Of a DNA stretch of 64,000 bases, positions 12,501 through 23,042 are shown piece after piece. The position numbers and the translations under genes are program-made. The stretch comes from Tieghemostelium lacteum. Lineage: Eukaryota; Evosea; Eumycetozoa; Dictyosteliales; Raperosteliaceae. The notes beneath the pieces are model-generated. The model worked only from the letters and a program-made list of their open reading frames with translations, was not told the DNA's origin and made no database searches. The DNA lies in NCBI GenBank assembly GCA_001606155.1, contig LODT01000037.1, positions 806,001-870,000 of the forward strand. Reading direction: 5' to 3'. Every line of letters starts with the position of its first letter. Positions within the stretch are counted from its first letter, which is position 1.

Positions 12501-13827
12501 TAAAATCTCAAGAGAAAAGATTAAGACTTTAATATTATTCTCTATGGCTCCTAGAGATGTTGTAATTAAAATGGCTAGCAAAAAGATTAAGATGGTCAGT
12601 TTGGATTCAAGTTCCGATAGAGATTTTGCATTTGATACTGATGATGAAGAATCTAAAAATGAAGAGGAAGAAGTAGATGATGAAATTGAATCAAAACCTA
12701 CATTACCAAATAGTGATTCAGAATCAACTCCAATTCCACCAATTAACAACAACAATAATAATAGTATTATTCAAAATTCAATTAAATCTAGTACTGGTAT
12801 GTTTGGTCAATCTGGTGATACTCTATTGATTATTAATGATGGTCAAACAAAGAAGAGAAATTCATCAATTCATTCTGATATTAAGAAACATTTGATTGCA
12901 TCTCAGAATGTATCAAGACCTTCACTATCCTATGAAGATGAAGAAGAAAAAGAAGTTGATGCACCAGGTGGAAGATCACTTAATAGTTCAAGTCAAAAGA
13001 AAGAGACAAAATATGCTTGGGATGGAAAAAACAAGAGAAATCTAAATAAGAAGTCTCTAAGATCTACTCTAAGAACTATGCATCTTTCCTATTCATTTGC
13101 ACTCTTTTTACTCTTTGGTTTCATAACTATGGGTCTATTTGTAGCTTTAACTCAAACCTACAGAGATTTAGGTTCAGGTATGGATATTGCCTTGTCATCT
13201 CAAAGAGCAGTAAATACACGTTTAGCCAATTTCTATGTCTCCACTATTGCACTTAGAGAACAAGATATCCTTTTAGGTGATGAAGATCCAAGAGAATCTA
13301 TTGTATCATCTGTCACCTCCATGCAAGATGTACATCAATCTCTTCCATTTATCCCAGAAGTAAGATCACTTATGGATGGGACCATGGGTTGTTGGTTAAT
13401 TGACCAAAGTTGTGATTTTACCAATCTAACATTTGCAAGAGATCTCGAGCAAGGTTTAGATTGGGTTCTAGATCAGTTCACTAAAAGAACATTAAACTTG
13501 GCAAAGACTCAAGGTCAAGTAAATGAAACTGATCCCGATTACATTTGGATTTCAGCCGTTGGTGAAGATTATATTTACGATGGTTTAGATAGAGCTACCT
13601 ATATTTACTTTAAACATTGGACAGCTATTCAAGAAAATGCTACAGTCATTATTACATCCATCCTCTCAGTTGTCATTGTACTCATTGTCTTGGTCTATCT
13701 CTTTATATATAGACCTTTTATTAATCGTCTAAGAATCCAACATATTCACACCCTTGCCTTATTAAGATTGGCTCCAGATGATATCAGAAATATGGAAGTC
13801 AGTGATAAAATTGTTGATGAAGATTAA
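9513..13827 (+). CDS. TmcB/TmcC-like polytopic membrane protein with TPR-like region (2 exons, 1400 aa)
   Basis: Exons 9513-9705 and 9818-13827; the 112-bp intron (GTATGT...TATAG) splits a Gln codon. A Ser-rich cytosolic start is followed by about eight hydrophobic segments (residues about 50-370). A soluble region of helical repeats (about 396-616) includes ALQYYPKSHLLWMSYCNFLF, the hallmark of the tiny-macrocysts TmcB/TmcC family. Two modules follow, at about 693-985 and 1150-1390, each with a membrane helix, a 170-240 residue loop, a second helix and then an Arg-Pro segment (FRPVVSKIS, YRPFINRLR). An acidic, Ser/Asn-rich linker joins them. In D. discoideum the family is tied to macrocyst (sexual) development; the biochemical role is unknown. 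The looped modules resemble receptor-like extracellular sensors, which is inference. Confidence 0.8.
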
Positions 13828-14103
13828 TCTTCATAAAAAAATATATATAATAATACAAAAAAATCGATTCCGGAACTTTAAATATATAGAATTCCTTAAA
13901 TTTTAAATTAGGAAACAATCATCAATCATGTATATAGTATTAATAAATCAATGTATCAAATTCATTTTCAAAACAATAATATTATTATTATCTTATTTTT
14001 TTTTTGGTTCTCATTATGAATGACGATAAATGATGTGAGGAGAGAAATTAAAAAAAATCGTTATTAAAAAAAAATAAGCATTGTAACCAACTAGTTTATA
14101 AAT

Positions 14104-15441
14104 ATGCAACCAAATAGAGGTTTAAATATAAGAGAAACTTATTATACTTATTGTAATAATATTAGTAATATTGTAATAGCATGTAGATTTAGATATCCTA
14201 ATAGTGATAAGAATGATATTGTAGATAGATTACAAAATATATTAGGTTATTTACAATCTAGTAATCCATTACTTAGATGTACAATAAATATAGGAATAGA
14301 TAAAAAATGGATATTTGAGCAAAGTGAATTTATTAAAGATGTATCAGTAAAAATTTTAAATGTAAAGTCTGAAGACATGTCAATGGAAATAAAGAATTCA
14401 ATTGAATTTGAACTATCAAAGAGATTTGATATAGACAAATATGAATCATTAATGAGATTGAAATTGTTGGTTAGTGACAATAAAGAAGAATACTATGGTT
14501 TGATATTAACAAGTTCACACACTGCATTCGATGGAAAGATTGCAATGTATTTTTTTAAATCTATAATGAACCTTTTGGCAAACCCTTCAGAAAATAATTT
14601 ACAACAACCTCTTAAACAGTCACTTCAAGAATCAAATACCCCACTACGACCACCAGAATACGAATCGTGGTTTAATTTTTCAAAATTGGTAAAATATATT
14701 GGATCATTTCTGGCATTTGAATGGTATCGCTCACCAAAGAGATTTCTATACCAAACCAATGATAAGTCTACAATAGACAGTAGTAAAACAAAATCAACCT
14801 ATATTAAACTAGATGAAAGTCAAACTGTACAATTTATACAAGAATGTAAAAAACAACAGTGTTCAGTAACCAGTGCTCTATCAACTCTATTGGCATATTC
14901 AGTGAGTCATACATTAGATACACCGTTTGTAAGTGGTGGTCTTGCTGTGGATTTACGTTCTAAACTTAACATTAAAGAATACACAAACGGTGTATTTATA
15001 TCCACTCTATTACTATGTCATAATCTTTCTGGTGAACAATCTTTATTTAATTCAAACAATTTTTGGAGTGAATCTAAACGTGTTAATGACCAACTAAAAT
15101 ACTCTCTAGAAAATGGTGACCATTTCCGACTGTTATCATTAAACCTTATGAAAAAGGATCAGGCATCGAATGGGTCACCAATAGGTGTATCCTATGCATT
15201 GTCATCTCTAGGCAACATCTCAATGGATTTCTCAAAAAGTGAGAAAGAATTATCTATTGAAGATCTACAAATTACCTCTACTATTCAACCACCTAATAAT
15301 CAACTGGTAGAGTTAACAACAGTAACTCTAAACAATAGAATACATTTGGATTTTGGTTATGTTTCCTCACTAAACAGAGATCAAGTAGATAAATTTATAC
15401 AATTATTCCAAGACTATCTAAATAATTTACTCCAATCATAA
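14104..15441 (+). CDS. Stand-alone condensation-domain / CoA-dependent acyltransferase-like protein, 445 aa
   Basis: Single exon. The catalytic signature of the chloramphenicol-acetyltransferase/condensation superfamily is visible as HTAFDG, with His139 and Asp143, after a beta strand (YYGLILTSS). A DFG-type motif near the C-terminus (HLDFGYVSSLN) fits the same fold. The length is right for one two-lobed acyltransferase with no carrier or adenylation domain, so it probably acts alone, like alcohol acetyltransferases or PapA-type enzymes. Dictyostelids carry families of such condensation-domain proteins. The substrate cannot be told from sequence. No polyketide or peptide synthase gene lies nearby. 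Confidence 0.78.
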   Translation: MQPNRGLNIRETYYTYCNNISNIVIACRFRYPNSDKNDIVDRLQNILGYLQSSNPLLRCTINIGIDKKWIFEQSEFIKDVSVKILNVKSEDMSMEIKNSIEFELSKRFDIDKYESLMRLKLLVSDNKEEYYGLILTSSHTAFDGKIAMYFFKSIMNLLANPSENNLQQPLKQSLQESNTPLRPPEYESWFNFSKLVKYIGSFLAFEWYRSPKRFLYQTNDKSTIDSSKTKSTYIKLDESQTVQFIQECKKQQCSVTSALSTLLAYSVSHTLDTPFVSGGLAVDLRSKLNIKEYTNGVFISTLLLCHNLSGEQSLFNSNNFWSESKRVNDQLKYSLENGDHFRLLSLNLMKKDQASNGSPIGVSYALSSLGNISMDFSKSEKELSIEDLQITSTIQPPNNQLVELTTVTLNNRIHLDFGYVSSLNRDQVDKFIQLFQDYLNNLLQS

Positions 15442-15905
15442 ATCAATCTAAAATTTTGATAATCTCGATTTAATCCCTAAACTAAAAACAAAAATAATAA
15501 TAAAATTGAAGTTTCAAAAATTTCTTTTCCTATAATTGTTAATTTAAATTAACCCATATTTGTATTTTACTTTTCTTTTATTATCTATTTGATTTTTTTT
15601 TTTTATAGAGTGTTGTTGGGTGACAGTGCTTACACTAAATTATTACAATATTTACTCTTGACAAATGTGTAATTGAATTTAATTAACAATTGACTTTGAA
15701 TTGAATTCATTTAAATAGATTTTAATCAAAAAGAATATCTCATTTGATTATCAAGATAGTTTTTCAGATTTAGATTTGCAAATACACGTGTGGTATATAT
15801 ATTCGTATTTGAATTAATTTCAAAATAACTAATAAAGTCTAGTATAAAAATGGTAATAATTTGAGTTTTTCTTTTCATTAAATCAATTCAATTTAAATAA
15901 TAAAA
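15442..15905. other. Intergenic, 464 bp, promoter region of the small-protein gene
   Basis: AT-rich with no frame. It contains CACGTG at about 15785 followed by a TATATATAT run about 110 bp before the 15906 start, which could serve as an upstream element and TATA-like region. Nothing else is seen. Confidence 0.4.
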
Positions 15906-16180
15906 ATGCTATTCAGTAAGTTTATACTTTTAATACTCAGCTATATATTTCAAAGATATGTGATATTAACTCTTTAAAAAAAATTATATTTTTAGAATCA
16001 TTACAATCAATCCAAATTAAACCAACCACTCAATCCAATTCCTCTGTTTTTGGACAAACTTTCAATGGATCAATCCAATCATTTAACCAAATTTCCGCTA
16101 CTGTTGATGCTAATGGACAATTAGAAGTTGCTGGGGGTCTAATTAGAGCTAATCATTCTACTACTGCTAATGTTCAATAA
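15906..16180 (+). CDS. Small two-exon protein, 64 aa, unknown function
   Basis: Exon 1 is only 10 nt (15906-15915: ATG CTA TTC A), then a GTAAGT donor, an 80-bp intron ending TTTTTAG, and exon 2 at 15996-16180. The product begins MLFKSLQSIQIKPTTQ and ends HSTTANVQ, rich in Ser, Gln, Asn and Thr, with no signal peptide or membrane helix. A tiny first exon coding for M-x-F and a Ser-rich body of 50-80 residues is an arrangement common among dictyostelid small developmental proteins. I cannot assign a family with confidence. Frame, splice sites and composition support a real gene. Confidence 0.6.
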
Positions 16181-16923
16181 AATCATTATAAAACTTTCAT
16201 TTTGAATTTCCTCAATATAAATAATGGCTTTTTATTTTTTTATTTCATTTTCAAATAAAATTGTTGGCGCCTTTTTTTACAAATGATCTTTTAATTTTAA
16301 AATAAAGCTTTTTTTTTTTTTACAAATTTTCCATCAAACAAATCTTTCTAACAATTAGACAAAAGAAGGTAAATTTATACTTATTTTTAGCATAGTAGAC
16401 AATTTCATCATTGAGAGAGACAAGAGAAAAAGGAAAAATTATATATTATTCAAATGTACCAATTTTATAATCATCAATCAATCATAAAGTCAAAACACCT
16501 CACCACACCACAAAGTTTATGATATATTTATAAACTAAACAGTTTTTTATTTCATTTATTTGTTTAATTGTTTTTTTTTTTTTATTCATTCATACTATAA
16601 TATATATATAATTTTAAGATTTAAAACAAAGATTTACCAATGTCAAAGAGTAATTGATTTTCATTCCATATTGGATTTTTTATTAATTCATCACCCCCAC
16701 CAACACACACAATCACAGTTGTGGTTACCAATAACAAAACAACAAAAAAATTGATTGGATATAAAAAGTGGGTTTTTTACACTTCTCAGATTCTAAAAAT
16801 TTAAATTTTTTCCTTTATTTTCCTTCTCTATAAAAAGAAATCAATACTATCCAAAATATATTTACAATTTGAATACTGACTACAATTACTATCTAATTAG
16901 ATTTAACTAATTTCAAACAAACC
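16181..16923. other. Intergenic / 5' leader region of the DlpA gene
   Basis: AT-rich with T runs. Features are a GGCGCC palindrome near 16266 just after the small gene, and a CA-rich block at about 16691-16730 (CACCCCCACCAACACACAC, then a TGTGG on the same strand) about 200 bp before the DlpA start. No supported coding frame. Confidence 0.4.
16691..16730 (+). promoter_or_regulatory. CA-rich/G-box-like block upstream of DlpA
   Basis: A C-rich, CA-repeated patch followed by GTTGTGGTTA stands out from A/T flanks. CA-rich elements and their complement (TGTGG-type G boxes) are bound by GBF in D. discoideum. Position and composition are seen; function is inferred. Confidence 0.25.
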
Positions 16924-19900
16924 ATGTCTGTATTTAAAAAAAAAAGATAAATCTGATGACAAAAAGAAAAAACATGATGAAGGTAAGGAATTTTGAAATA
17001 TATTTCCAACAATAATTTACAAAACAATAGTAATTAAATGGATTAATTATAATAAAATCCACATTTTAAAATTCACCCACTAATCACCCCTACCCCCCAC
17101 ACTACCTACACATTTAAACAATAATAATAATAATAATTAAATGATTTATATTTAAAAATATATTGATTAACAATTATTCATCATCTAAAAAACACTATCT
17201 TTTATTCTACTAAATCAATTACTTTTACAATATTTATATTATTTATATATATAATATATATTCTTTTATTCTTCAATAATTTTAAAATTTATGTTGTTTA
17301 AATTGATTTTAATTCCACACCACATTTAAATTTCAATATATATATATATAAAATTTAATATATAAAATATGATATCCAATGCTAATCATCATCGTAAATT
17401 ACATCCATTACCATCATTAATAGGTGAAAAGAAACCAGAGACATTAAATCAGTTTGCAACACCAAATGGTAATGGTAACAGTGCAACTAATAGCAGTAGC
17501 AGTAGTGTTTCATCATCTGTTGGTGTAAGTCAACCAACATCATCACAGAATACACCTCAAGCTCAATCACAAGTTACAACACCACAACATGCACTATCAA
17601 GTCTCTCCATCACCGATGCAGAGTTACTAGAAAGTAAAAAGAAGGAAGAAGATGAAAAAAAGAGAAAATCAGAGGAACTTCAAAGAAAAACTGATGAGGA
17701 AAAATCAAAAAGAGAAGAACAAGAAAAGAGAAAACGTCAACAAGACGAAGAGGAAAGAAAAAAGAATTCCTCTGCCAATCAAGAGTTAAATGAGGAATTT
17801 GAAATTCAATCTCTTGAACAAATGGGTAAATCCATTCCAAATAATCTTCAAGATCTCTTTAATTTCTTCCCAACTGATGTCTATGCATCTTATGATAAAT
17901 TACAATCTTTTTCAAGAGAGTATGTACATTCTCAACTAAACACTATAAATATGAGATTACTAATTAGTTGGTGATATATAGTTTAAATACAACAATTTCA
18001 CATCCAGAAATTGTATTTGTTGGACCAAGAACTTCAGGTAAATCATCATTGATTGAAGCCTTTATTGGTAGATCTTTAAATATTGTTGGTCAAAATGGTT
18101 GTTCAAAGAGACCAATTTATTTCCAATTTGTTAATAATATTGAATGTGAAGTACCAAAGATTACTGTAAAGAGAGACTCAAATATTAAGGATTTTGATCA
18201 TGATATTGTTATTCCATTAGAACAATTAAATGATAATATATTTAGAAGAAATCAACAATTATCTGATGATCCAATTTATATTACCATTGAAACTAAATCA
18301 TCTCTAAATCTAACTATAATTGATACTCCAGGTTTATTAATTGATTCAAATTCACAAGAACAACAAAAAGTATGTTAAAAATTTCAATAATTACCCCCTC
18401 TCCCACACAAAGTTACTAATTTTTAATTTAGATTGATAATATTGTACAATCAATTTTGAAACCAAATAATAGATTAATTATTGCAGTTGAAAATTGTGGT
18501 GATTGGTCACAAATGTCAATGTTGACATTTATTAAAAAGGTTGATCCAGAATTATCAAGATCTACATTTGTATTTACAAAATTCTTTAATCAGATTCAAG
18601 ATTTTACAAGTACTAGATCTGTAAATAGATTCCTTGCTGGTACTATGTCTGAGATTAAATCATTCTTTGTAACTATTCCAAATCATAAGATTCGTGCACG
18701 TTTCTCTGAACCAGCTAGATTCCAAGAGAAACTTCAACAAGCCTACAAGAGAGACATGTACCATCTCGAACAAATTCAGTATGATAAGAGATATGAAAGA
18801 TCCATTGGTGTCAATCCATTCAGAAAATACATACTCAATATCGTTTGGAAATCCTATCAAGATGGTATTCCACGTATACTTAAACATTTGAGAGCTAAAC
18901 GTCAGACTGCTGAAAAGACCTTAAATGATCTACAGAAACAGACATCATCTCTCTCTGCCAATCTCCTTCGTTCTATATCCTCCAACTACACTGTTACATT
19001 CCTTCAAATCAATGAGAAACTTCTCAGTGGTACATCGGAAGGTAACCCATCTGTAAACGGTCAGACTCTGGAAGAAGAGAAACATCAACAAGGTGACGGT
19101 GGTGACTGGGTCGATATCTACAATAGACCCATTAAATTCGATCCTGAGGAATGGGGTATTCCATACTGGAACTCCAAACTCTACGGTGGTCAACAATTTG
19201 AACGTCTGATGGCAGAATTCAAGGCAGTTTGTGAGAATACCAAAATCTCAGAGGTCACAATGGACGATGTTGCAACTGCTGCTGGTATTAATAAACTCAA
19301 TAACATACCAAACTATGCATGGGCTGCTTCAGATTTATCTCAACAGAAATCACAAGAGGCATTTGTACCATTGATTGAACAACTCTGTGAGAGAGCTGTC
19401 TACATTATGAAGAGACTCACTGAAGTATCTGACAAGATTATTGACCAACGTAGAAAATCACGTATCTCTGGACCTAACACAAATCGATCCGCTATAGACA
19501 TTGACAATATCGGACAGTATCCATACTTTACACACTATGTAAAGGATCTCTACTACAAGTTCATTGAACAGACTGCCAAAATCTGCAAAGAAAAGTGTAT
19601 GGATGAGTTCTATTCCACTAGAACTATCTATTGGGAACTTACAGAACATCCAGACCAATCTTTACCATTCAATAGAAATGATCATCAAGATACCAAACAG
19701 GCTGTAGATCAATTGGCTAATCAATTATTTGACAGTATTCGTCAGAGAATCACTAAAAATGTACTATTAAAATTCTATAATTTCTTTTTGGTTCCAATGC
19801 AAACTGAATTGTGGAATGAAATTCAATCCAAAATCACTTGTCTCCAAAATGATTCTTTGGAACAATTATTTGAAGTACAAGCCACAAAAGAACTCCTTTT

Positions 19901-20003
19901 GGAAGATGAAAAGAAACAACAAGCAATCTTGGAAAAATACTCTCAACATGATGAAATATTTATAAAATCTGCTGCAATGTTTTCACATCCACTTCAATCC
20001 TAA
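16924..20003 (+). CDS. dlpA: Dynamin-like GTPase, DlpA type (4 exons, about 837 aa; 1-base shift in exon 1)
   Basis: Proposed exons: 16924-16982, 17424-17919, 17982-18369 and 18432-20003. Exon 1 reads MSVFKKK, then a run of ten A's breaks the frame; with nine A's it continues DKSDDKKKKHDE and meets exon 2 in phase through a Gly codon. The three introns start GTAAGG, GTATGT and GTATGT. Exon 2 has Ser/Asn/Gln-rich sequence and a charged coiled coil (about residues 100-150). Exons 3-4 hold the dynamin GTPase: P loop GPRTSGKSS, switch II DTPG, and VFTKFF in place of the TKxD motif; the stalk follows. The N-terminus and layout recall D. discoideum DlpA, an ARC5-related dynamin needed for cytokinesis. 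If exon 1 is wrong, an alternative ATG lies at 17369. Confidence 0.8.
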
Positions 20004-20239
20004 AAACATCAGAAATTATAAATATAATTTCAAATAATAAAAAAATAAAAACAAAAAATAATTACTAATTATAATATTTCTATTTGTATAAAATTAAAAC
20101 TATAATAATTATTTCTTTTTTTAATAATATAATTTATAAATTTTGAGATTAATCGGTCGTTTTTGAATTTTTTTTTTTTATTTTTTTGTTTTTAAATTTT
20201 TTGATTAAATCAAAACAGATAAATCTCATATATATAAAG

Positions 20240-21052
20240 ATGTCATTAAATGTAAAAAGATTACTTCCAAATAAGGAAAAGAGAGAAAGACCCCAACCAG
20301 CAAGAACATTGAAATTGGGGTTTATGGAAAGAAAGAAAGATTATGTGCAACGTGCTAAAGATTATAATAAGAAAAAGGAAGTTTTAAGAAAGTTAAAACT
20401 ACAAGCCTCTCTAAAGAATCCAGATGAATTTAATTTTAAAATGATTAGTTCAAAATTAGTTAATGGTGTACACAAAAAAATTAGTAAAACAAAATTAGGA
20501 AAAGATGAAATTTTAGATATACACACTCAAGATTTATTATATTTACAATCAAAAAGAATTTCTGAAGATAAAGTAGGATATATCAACTATAACCCTTCTC
20601 CCCTACTTTAGATATAATATTAATTAAAATCTATTATGTAGAAAATTGATAGATTACAATCAGAATTACAATATATAGATGCAGGTATACCAATGGGTGA
20701 ACAAGTTATTTTTGTAGATAATGACAAAGAAGTTGAGGAATTTGATGCAGTTAAATATTATGATACTATACCAGAAGCATTTACCGAGAATATGACAACT
20801 ATACCTAAACTTTCAAAATTAAAGACAACTTCTATAGTACCAAACCAGAAAAATCAACCTGGTCTTGGTACCTTGGAAGCAATGACTACTGAATCTTATA
20901 AAGAATTGGAACAAAGAAAACAAAGAAGAGATAAATTATTTGAAATGGAACAACAATTACATCATAAAAAAGTTGATGTTAAAAAGAATGAGAAACATTA
21001 TATAAAGAAATCAAATGGTACTTTAACAAATAGACAATTAAGAAAAAAATAA
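20240..21052 (+). CDS. utp11: Utp11 homologue, SSU processome protein (2 exons, 247 aa)
   Basis: Exons 20240-20572 and 20642-21052; the 69-bp intron begins GTAGGA and ends TGTAG, phase 0. The N-terminus is very basic and carries the family motif LGFMERKKDYVQRAKDYNKK, then NPDEFNFKM, HTQDLLYL and, across the splice, EDK-KIDRLQSEL. A strand with HVFF-like spacing (QVIFVDNDKEVEEFD) and a basic tail ending RQLRKK follow. All of these are found in the same order in human and yeast Utp11. That protein joins the U3-containing small-subunit processome in the nucleolus for 18S rRNA maturation. Length is normal (about 250). It sits 140 bp from the next gene. Confidence 0.93.
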
Positions 21053-21194
21053 AGAAGACTAGGATATAGGTATTTATATATAGGTATAAGAAAGATCTAT
21101 AATTTCTAAATAGAGTAATATTTTGGAATTACAATAGAAAATTTTTTTTTTAGTTTTTTTCATTTTTTTATGTTCAAGTATCAAGGAGTTAGTT

Positions 21195-22919
21195 ATGGAC
21201 GAAAATGTTGAAAAAGAACAAACCAATATAAAGAATGTTGTTGATAAGGATGATATATTAAAAGATTCAATTGAATATAAGAATATTGATGAATTTGAAT
21301 TGGGAAGTCAATCATTGATTGCACCATTGGAAAGTAGATTAGTTGTGAACCCATTTAGATTGAATACTCATGTATTCCCATGGAAATTAAATTTAATAGC
21401 AGTTAGTTTCAATAGGAAATATTTATTTGTTGGAGAAGGTAGCGCATTGAATGTATATAATTTGGAAAATAGAACATTTCAACCTATAAGGCATTTGGAT
21501 CTCCACAATAATCAAATGTCAATAAATCAAGTGAAATCTGGTAATTTAGATGGTGAGGAAGTAGTTATAACCGTAGACGAAGGTGGTTATATTAGAGTGT
21601 ATTTTGTAAATAATCTCGAAAAGGAACCTCTACATTTCTTTAACTCTGGTATTTCTACATGGGGTATTGCAATGTCAAGTAGGAAACCTTTGATTGCAGT
21701 CAGTGCTAATAATTATAAAATTGTCATTTGGAATGTCTCTGACTCATCACCACATTCCACTAGAATTATATTACCAACACACAAGAATAACATACCATCC
21801 ATTGATTTTAGTCCTTGTGGAAATTTCTTGGTTTCCATTTCCATTGATAAATATGTTCGTATTTGGGATGTTGAATCACAATCTCTCATCTCTATGGTTT
21901 TATTATCCCAATGGGGTTGGGGTTGTAAATGGTTAGATTTAACTTCAACAGACATTAGCTCAGAAAGAATTAATACCTCTCCAAATATAGATAAAAATTG
22001 GAAAGGCTTAACTCATCAAGAAGAATTAGACCTTGTAAATAATGCTCTTCAAAATCAAGAAAACGAAGATGATCAAAATGATAATGATAATGATCAAGTT
22101 GAAGTACAAGATGATCAACAAATGGAGTTAGAAGAAGAGGATAACGAAAATCAAGTAGATAATAATAATAATGATAATAATGATAAAAATGAGAAAAAAG
22201 AAGATAGTGTTGAAGATGAAGATGAAGAGATTGCATATAATAAATCAATTATTGCAAAACATCAAGAAATGATTAATAAGATATTAGGATTACAAACTAC
22301 AAAATTTAGATTGATAAACACTGGTAAACAGATTCATCCAATGCCAAGTCATATTGTATTTTCAACATTCCAAAATCTATATCTAAGTAACTGTAATCTT
22401 CAGAATTTACAGATTATAACTAATCCTACACCATCAAGTGTACCAGTTGCTCAAACTCAAATTGATAGAATATCATTTTTAGAAGTTATACCTGAGCTAT
22501 CTTTAGTAATTGCTGCTTCTCAAGGTCCAGCAAGACAAATTGTATTATTTAGAATTATAAAAGATCGTGATTCAACAATATCCTCTACACCAACCAATAA
22601 TAATAATAATACTAATACATCACCATTAACAAATTATTCATTAAAAAATGAATCAGCATTATTACCAGTTAGTGGACCAAGCATTATAGTTGGAATGACA
22701 TTAGTAAAGAACTATGATAATAGTCCATCCAATTTCTCAGTTAATCTATATGTACTATATATTAATGGTCTTTTTACAATTTATCAAATTAAAAGATCAT
22801 CACATAATAATCCACAATTGAATGAATTTCAAAGATCATTTAATTCAAATTCTGAATTATTTGGTCTTGATATTTGTCATTTATCCTTTGGTCCGAATCA
22901 AAGGGTAGATCCCCAATAA
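21195..22919 (+). CDS. WD40-repeat protein, possibly Crt10-like, 574 aa
   Basis: Single exon. WD-type repeats fill residues about 60-250: SFNRKYLFVGEGSALNVYNL, VTVDEGGYIRVYFV, VSANNYKIVIWNV and SPCGNFLVSISIDKYVRIWDV, then WGWGCKWLD. A long Asp/Asn/Glu-rich linker (about 285-350) splits the propeller. The C-terminal half has further strands and a poly-Asn patch. HNIPSIDFSP followed by an IWDV repeat and WGWGxxW resembles the Crt10 family (in yeast a regulator of ribonucleotide reductase genes), but I hold this loosely. The safe call is a WD40 scaffold protein of unknown role. Confidence 0.75.
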   Translation: MDENVEKEQTNIKNVVDKDDILKDSIEYKNIDEFELGSQSLIAPLESRLVVNPFRLNTHVFPWKLNLIAVSFNRKYLFVGEGSALNVYNLENRTFQPIRHLDLHNNQMSINQVKSGNLDGEEVVITVDEGGYIRVYFVNNLEKEPLHFFNSGISTWGIAMSSRKPLIAVSANNYKIVIWNVSDSSPHSTRIILPTHKNNIPSIDFSPCGNFLVSISIDKYVRIWDVESQSLISMVLLSQWGWGCKWLDLTSTDISSERINTSPNIDKNWKGLTHQEELDLVNNALQNQENEDDQNDNDNDQVEVQDDQQMELEEEDNENQVDNNNNDNNDKNEKKEDSVEDEDEEIAYNKSIIAKHQEMINKILGLQTTKFRLINTGKQIHPMPSHIVFSTFQNLYLSNCNLQNLQIITNPTPSSVPVAQTQIDRISFLEVIPELSLVIAASQGPARQIVLFRIIKDRDSTISSTPTNNNNNTNTSPLTNYSLKNESALLPVSGPSIIVGMTLVKNYDNSPSNFSVNLYVLYINGLFTIYQIKRSSHNNPQLNEFQRSFNSNSELFGLDICHLSFGPNQRVDPQ

Positions 22920-23042
22920 ATCCGAACATCCCAAAGGAAATTTGGAATCACCTAATTTCCCCAATTTTTTTTTATTAATTTAATATCTTTCCCCCCCAAT
23001 TTTTGTATTTTTTGTAATATATTTAAAGTTTATTTAAAGTAA

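Noticed and set aside
17369-17423. Alternative DlpA start MISNANHHRKLH...
   Set aside because: The sequence just before 17424 looks intronic (AT-rich, no AG for almost 400 bp, then TAATAG), and the upstream exon joins in phase with a recognisable N-terminus.
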